Below, piece after piece: positions 59,203 through 64,000 of a DNA stretch of 64,000 bases. The notes beneath the pieces were generated by a model. The model was not told the origin of the DNA. It saw only the letters and a program-made list of their open reading frames with translations, and did no database searches. Origin of the DNA: Tupaia tana (taxonomy: Eukaryota; Chordata; Mammalia; Scandentia; Tupaiidae); assembly GCA_026018925.1 (NCBI GenBank), contig JAKSZU010000003.1, forward strand, positions 184,481,505 through 184,545,504, written 5' to 3'. The translations under genes and the position numbers were made by a program. Numbering within the stretch: position 1 is the stretch's first letter; every line of letters begins with the position of its first letter.

Positions 59203-59637
59203 GGACCAGCAGTTAGTGTAATGGCTATGTGGCTGGACTTCCACGTAGTCAACCGGGGTTTGAGTCCTGGACCCGGCAGCTTAAACTCACGCCGGGCGCG
59301 TGTGCGTGCGTGCCCAAGATCCCGAGAGGAGAATGGAAGAGAAGGGATTGCAGCATGGCCATCCCCCCTGGGGGGTGATTTCTCGCTTTCTGTCTCTCTG
59401 TCTATCTCTGCCTGTCTGGCGAGCACACGCACCCTATAGCAAAAACCTCTTCAAAAAAAAAAAAAAAAAAAAAAAAAGATCCCAAGAGGAGAATGGAGGA
59501 GAAGGGATTGCAGCATGGTCATCCTCCCAGGGGGTGATTTCTTGCTTTCTGTCTTTCTGTCTCTGTCTGTCTGGTGAGCTCACGCGCCCTATAGCAAAAA
59601 CCTCTCCATAAAGAAAAAAAGAAAAAAAAAAAGAAAG
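59203..59637 (+). mobile_element. Composite SINE-L: full unit plus 5'-truncated second unit under one TSD
   Basis: Unit 1 (59203-59477) is complete with about A24. It is followed at once by a second body starting GATCCCAAGAGGAGAATGG with its own tail (59478-59637). AAATAATGGTG occurs before unit 1 (59192-59202) and after unit 2 (59638-59648) but not between them. Confidence 0.9.
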
Positions 59638-60066
59638 AAATAATGGTGTTGTGTCTAATGATAGGTGGAGGACTCACTGCTGTTTTGTGCCAGTGGCTGC
59701 ACCATTCTGCCTTGCGGTGAGGTCCCTCAGAAAGCATACAGACTTAATCTGAGTGAAAAAAGCACAGTCCCTTCTGGTGTTAGAAAGAGCAGGCTCTAAT
59801 GTTAAAGCATCTTAACTAAGGAATGATTGGCTGCTTATAATAATTACTTGGCAAGTAAGCAAGTTTACTGAGTTAGATTAAGCATTTACTTAAAAGTCTA
59901 TAAAAAATAGATTGCTGCTAATTCAGAACCCTCCTACAATAAGTAAAAGAAAAATCTGTTCAGTAATGAGTACAGAAAAAGTTTTTAGAAGTCTGCATGT
60001 ATCCAACCTTAAAGCATTAGTAACCTGTTTCACAACCCAAGTCTTTATTTTAAAATACTGAAGTAC

Positions 60067-60334
60067 GGGACCAGCAGGTGGCATGGTGGTTAAGGCACTG
60101 GACTCCCATAGGGTGACTGTGGTTTGAGTTACAGACCCAGTAACTTGAAATGCTCATTGAATGCTTGTTCCTATGCATGCGTGCCCAAATCCTGAGAGGA
60201 GAAAAGAGGAGGAAGGATTACAGTGTGGCCATCCCCTGGGAGATAATTTCTACTTTCTCTGTGTCTCTGGCAGGCACACCACATACGCTATACCATAAAT
60301 TTCTCTAAAAATAAATAAATAAAAATAAATGAAA
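60067..60334 (+). mobile_element. SINE-L, diverged
   Basis: GGGACCAGCAGGTGGCATGG head, GTTTGAGTTACAGACC, body, and AAATAAATAAATAAAAATAA tail. TAAAATAC on both sides may be part of the TSD. Confidence 0.75.
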
Positions 60335-60466
60335 TGCTAAAATACCATACAATCCTTTCTAAAGTGTTCTGTTAAGCTTTAGAAGGAGATAAGGAGTTAT
60401 ATTTCCATGCTTTAAAATGGTCACTAACCTTGATGGGACAAATGTAGTATAATAGTTCAGGAATAT

Positions 60467-60718
60467 GGGACCAGCACTTAGCGTAATGGCTATGTTGCAG
60501 GACTCCCATGTAGTCGACCATGGTTCAAGTCCCAGCCCCGATGACTTAAACTCACACCGGGCATGTGTGCGTGCATGCCCAAGATCCCGAGAGGAGAAAG
60601 GTATTGTGGCGTGGCCATCCCCCCTGGGGGGTGATTTCTTGCTTTCTGTCTCTCTGTCTCTGTCTTTCTGGTGAGCGCATGCGCCCTATAGTAAAAACCT
60701 CTCAAAAAAAACAAAAGG
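60467..60718 (+). mobile_element. SINE-L, young, perfect TSD
   Basis: GGGACCAGCACTTAGCGTAATGG-type head with intact A box. AGTTCAGGAATAT is identical at 60454-60466 and 60719-60731. A deletion shortens the body after CCCGAGAGGAGAAAGG. Confidence 0.95.
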
Positions 60719-61496
60719 AGTTCAGGAATATTTATCTTTTATGAAAACATAAAGTCCACGAAGAAAGAAGTTATGTTCTTTTGTCATATATACCAAATCC
60801 CTGTCGATAATGGAATTGGTTTCCTTTGGAGTTCTCTTGGTAACGTACTAATTACATTTTCTCAAATGATATCAGAGGCAAGCCAGTGTATTCCCAATAC
60901 CATGTTATGGGGCACGCCGCCTCCATGAAGAGCCAATTTCCTTTCATTCTTGGCTTGAGTACTCCATGGCGCAGAAAATGCTGCATTTGGCTTTAGCCTA
61001 CACGTACCATGTTGTGTGGTGATTAGATCACTGTCATCATTAATAGCTCCTTACTGCCCATCCACAGGGTGATAGAAGACACGTGGCACTGGTAGTAAGT
61101 TAGAAAAGACAAAAATACTTCATTGGCTTTCCAGGTTAAAAAAATATGTATATTTTTTATGTTTGTCATTTTTATTTGCAAAACTTTAGGTCCAAGTTTG
61201 AAACTGCAGTATTTTTATACTCAAGACACAGTCAGTCATGCACAATCCATATTTCAATTTTCTATTGTTTCAACTATAATTTAAAATAACAATATTAGAA
61301 ACAAAAGTCCTTTAAAAGATTGAATGCTGAGGTCAGGAGGGTGGAACCATACCATCAACAGGGCTACAAAATAAATAACTTACTTAAAAAAAAAGTCAAA
61401 CATACAAAAAGACCATACATATGATCCAAACTTACAGAAGAATTTTATTACACATGGATTTACAGATAACACATTTTGACAAAAGTAGTGTACAGC

Positions 61497-61611
61497 AGGA
61501 CCAGCAGTTAGCGTAATCGCTATGTCGCTGAACTCCCATGTAGTCGACCACGGTTTGAGTCCCAGAACCGGTGGCTTAAACTCATGCCGGGTGCGTGTGC
61601 GTGCGTGCCCA
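61497..61611 (+). mobile_element. SINE-L, 3'-truncated
   Basis: A well-preserved head (TTAGCGTAATCGC, GGTTTGAGTCC) runs to GCGTGTGCGTGCGTGCCCAG and stops. The AG-rich body, CT stretch and poly(A) are absent. Confidence 0.85.
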
Positions 61612-61807
61612 GTTCAGGAAACTGCAATATAATCAGAAGTGAATCATTCAACTTCTGTGTACTTGACTTTTTGAACCAACAAAATGATATGAATAGATGT
61701 TAAACACTCATGGCATGATTGTGCTTATAAAAATGAGACAGTGCTTGTAAAGCAGTTAGCATAGTCTGCCACATGGAAACTTCCTTAATACAAATGATCT
61801 TTTATGA

Positions 61808-61957
61808 AGAGTCTTCCAAAAGTTCTGTAGCATTTTATGAAATTTTATGAACCTGTTATGAAAAAAATATGCTTGGATTTCAAAAAGTTTTTGCACCAAA
61901 ATAAACCTGTACTTTCATTCTCTTTTTCCACAAACTTTTTGAAGTCCCTTTGTATTG
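61808..61957. mobile_element. Hsmar2-like mariner-derived element
   Basis: GAGTCTTCCAAAAGTTCTG on the left, GGATTTCAAAAAGTTTTTGC, CACCAAAATAAACCTG and CCACAAACTTTTTGAAG on the right. The best-preserved of the three copies. Confidence 0.6.
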
Positions 61958-62063
61958 GGAGTATAAGCAATTTAAGGTGAAAACCACAACACAAATGTAA
62001 TAAATACGTATTCTCAAACAAGAAAGGGAAATGTTGGTCATTGACACTTTAGCATCTGGGAAT

Positions 62064-62329
62064 ATTTTTTTCTTTAGAGAGATTTTCACTATAGGGCGCG
62101 TGCGCTCGCCAGACAGACAGAGAGAGACATTAGAGACAGAAAGCGAGAAATCACCCCCCAGGGGGATGGTCACACCGCAATCCCTTTCTCCTCCATTCTC
62201 CTCTCGGGATCTTGGGCATGCACGCACACACGCCCAGTGTGAGTTTTAAGCCACCGGGTCCGGGACACGAACCGCGGTCGACTACGTGGGAGTCCAGCAG
62301 CATAGCCATTATGCTAACTGCTGGTTCCC
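62064..62329 (-). mobile_element. SINE-L, minus strand, young, with TSD
   Basis: Short T run, TATAGGGCGCGTGCGCTCGC, CACCCCCCAGGGGG and GGTCCGGGACACGAACCGC (one B-box change). CATCTGGGAA flanks both ends (62053 and 62330). Confidence 0.92.
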
Positions 62330-63589
62330 CATCTGGGAAGTTTTGTAAAGTTTTTCTAAACTTTATCAGCATAACATATTTCTCAATAACCACTATGAAA
62401 CTAGTAAGTCAAGACTAGAGCGTCATCCCAAGAAATTTAGGGTTGCGATGGTGGGAGGAAGGTATATATCATCTACCATTCTTGTTTTTGGAGAAAAAAA
62501 GATTTAAACCTCTACCCCACAGAGCTTTTGATAAAAGGAATGATTAATATCCTGCATTTCCTTATCATCCCCATGCCCTTCCTCCTAAATGCTCAGGAAT
62601 ATACTGGGCAGCATGACTTACTGAGTACACCCACCCAGCCAGTCTTCCACCATGATAGATGTCCTGTCTTCCCTACTTCCTAATTCTAGGCTTCACCTGC
62701 TTCCCTCTAATGGGCTCAGAGGGGAAGTTGTCTAATCTTTCCCCTTAGCTATTGCACTTTCACCAAAAAGAATGTGATCTTTTCCCAACAAAAGAAAATT
62801 GAGACAGCAGTAGTTTCGTGACAGAAATATAAAGATGATTGCCCAAAGTGAACAGACCCAGTCTTAAATCAAGAAAACTGTACACTACCCATTACACAAA
62901 TGACTCAGCTGTAGTTCTGTGCAGGTCCCCTGGTGAGGAGTGGTGCGCCTAGGACTCAGCACCAAGACAGCAGTAGAAACTACCCTGGATCCAATCCAGG
63001 GTACACTATGGAACTCCAGAGCAAGGAAGCAAAGAGAGAAAAACGAGCTAATTTAATTTTAGGAAGAAAACTCTAAAGCCTAATCAGGAGGGTTATTATT
63101 TCCAAGATACTGAGCCTTGCTATCAGTTATTTCCAAAGAGAGTTTTTAGATGATTGATTTCATGACACCTAAAAACATAAAATATCATAATAAAATTTTG
63201 AAAAGAGGGAGAAATCTAATTCACTCCAACCAGAGGAGCCGGAGAGCACTGATCCATTAAAGATGGAACATTTTACAGATAAACAGAAACAGGCCCCACA
63301 TGCAACACCACAACTAATGGCCTGAAACAACGTGTCTCACAATGTAAGTGGCCATTTTTGCCACCTGAATTCACAGGGCCTCCATTCATGAAAGGGAATC
63401 ATCAACTACAGCTACCCCTACAGAGATAATGTCCTTGGTGGTCACTGCTACAACCGAGTGAGCCACGGCATGCGGTCCATAAGGCAGAATTGTCTAATTG
63501 TTGGAACAGCTACTGGTTCGGTGGCTTTTGTGTGGAAGACAGGGAGAATAATCAGACCATCACTGTTTTTTACAGGTTCTTTATTCTTA

Positions 63590-63795
63590 TCAGAGCACTT
63601 TCACATTTATTGTTCTACCTGATCTGATCTTCACAATGATCCTAGGAGGTAAATAATTTCAGTGTCACCAACCTTGTTCCCGATGAAGAAATTATAGCAG
63701 CAGATAATGAATTGCCAACTGTCACTCAGCAAATTAAACGCATTGCCTGGGAAAGAACTTAGTGCCAAACCCAGTATTCTTTTTACCACTCTGCA
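63590..63795 (-). mobile_element. MIR fragment (probable)
   Basis: GCACTTTCACATTTATTGTT, CTTCACAATGATCCTAGGAG, CCGATGAAGAAATTATAGC and AACTGTCACTCAGCAAATTA follow reversed MIR order. Confidence 0.55.
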
Positions 63796-64000
63796 TTGTT
63801 TCACTAAAATTCTGCAAACTCCTGTTACAAAGGATAGAGGGCAGGAGGTGAAGTGGAATGTGGCTGGAAAGAATAGACCTGGACAGCTGCTTAAAAAAGA
63901 CATGTAAATTGTTAAATGCTTTTAATACCTAAGTCAGGGATAAAAGTGGAAATAATAACAAATTTTTCAGGATCACAAGTACAGATGCACTGAATGTATG

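Larger units (their letters stand above)
49884..64000 (+). other. NRXN1: NRXN1 intron downstream of stalk exon (partial)
   Basis: No further neurexin exon is found. The exon with the transmembrane helix and PDZ-binding tail would follow beyond the window. 49890-54350 is mostly single-copy, with a 72-bp duplicated segment and one mariner-type relic. 54360-62330 is a dense cluster of SINEs. 62340-63580 has no classifiable repeat. Confidence 0.8.

Noticed and set aside
1-64000. CRISPR arrays, rRNA genes, endogenous retroviral genes
   Set aside because: No regular spaced repeats, no rRNA blocks and no gag/pol/env-type frames or paired LTRs were seen.

Overview
This window is AT-rich, intron-dominated DNA from a placental mammal. 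It lies in the 3' part of the neurexin-1 gene (NRXN1), with the gene reading on the + strand. Only two pieces of neurexin coding sequence are present. The first is the gamma-specific first coding exon (16365-16397), which encodes the 11 residues MDMRWHCENSQ. It sits just downstream of a small CpG-rich island that stands out from the CpG-poor surroundings and is the probable internal gamma promoter. The second is the shared juxtamembrane stalk exon (49796-49883), which encodes the acidic cysteine loop and ends in two tandem splice donors, the alternative splice site SS5. Both exons join in phase 0. A gamma transcript would therefore splice 16397 to 49796 across a 33.4 kb intron, while alpha and beta transcripts would reach 49796 from an exon left of the window. 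The exon with the transmembrane segment and cytoplasmic tail must lie to the right of the window.

Almost everything else is interspersed repeat in three age layers. (1) Ancient mammalian or eutherian relics: MIR, L2, old L1, MER5A-like, MER20 and Tigger fragments. (2) Mariner-type miniature elements of two kinds: a short palindrome with ends like TTGGGTCATYGGAAAAGTC (five copies) and a longer type resembling the human Hsmar2 ends (three copies). (3) Many tRNA-derived SINEs, some with perfect target-site duplications (TSDs). I use local names for these. SINE-L has a tRNA-like head, a body of about 170 bp and poly(A). SINE-S has the same head, a short CT-rich stretch and an AAATAAATAA-type tail. 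SINE-M and SINE-D are older, more diverged tRNA-headed families. SINE-X is a rare composite of a tRNA-like head and a 7SL/Alu-like segment.

Layout: 1-15.9 kb is repeat-rich intron. 15.95-16.4 kb is the gamma promoter and exon. 16.4-49.8 kb is the gamma-to-stalk intron, with unique stretches around 16.4-18.3, 25.2-27.3, 37.7-39.6 and 46.1-49.8 kb. 49.8 kb holds the stalk exon. 49.9-64 kb is the next intron, with a dense SINE cluster at 54-62.4 kb.

Organism: MER20 and MER5A indicate a placental mammal. The 7SL-like segment suggests Euarchontoglires, such as a tree shrew or a less-studied rodent. The SINE-L and SINE-S families are not Alu, B1/B2, CAN, VES, ERE, AfroSINE, DAS or rabbit C repeats as I know them, so I leave the species open. 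No rRNA, free-standing tRNA, CRISPR or other protein-coding gene was found. The many short open frames are intronic chance frames or translations of SINE bodies.
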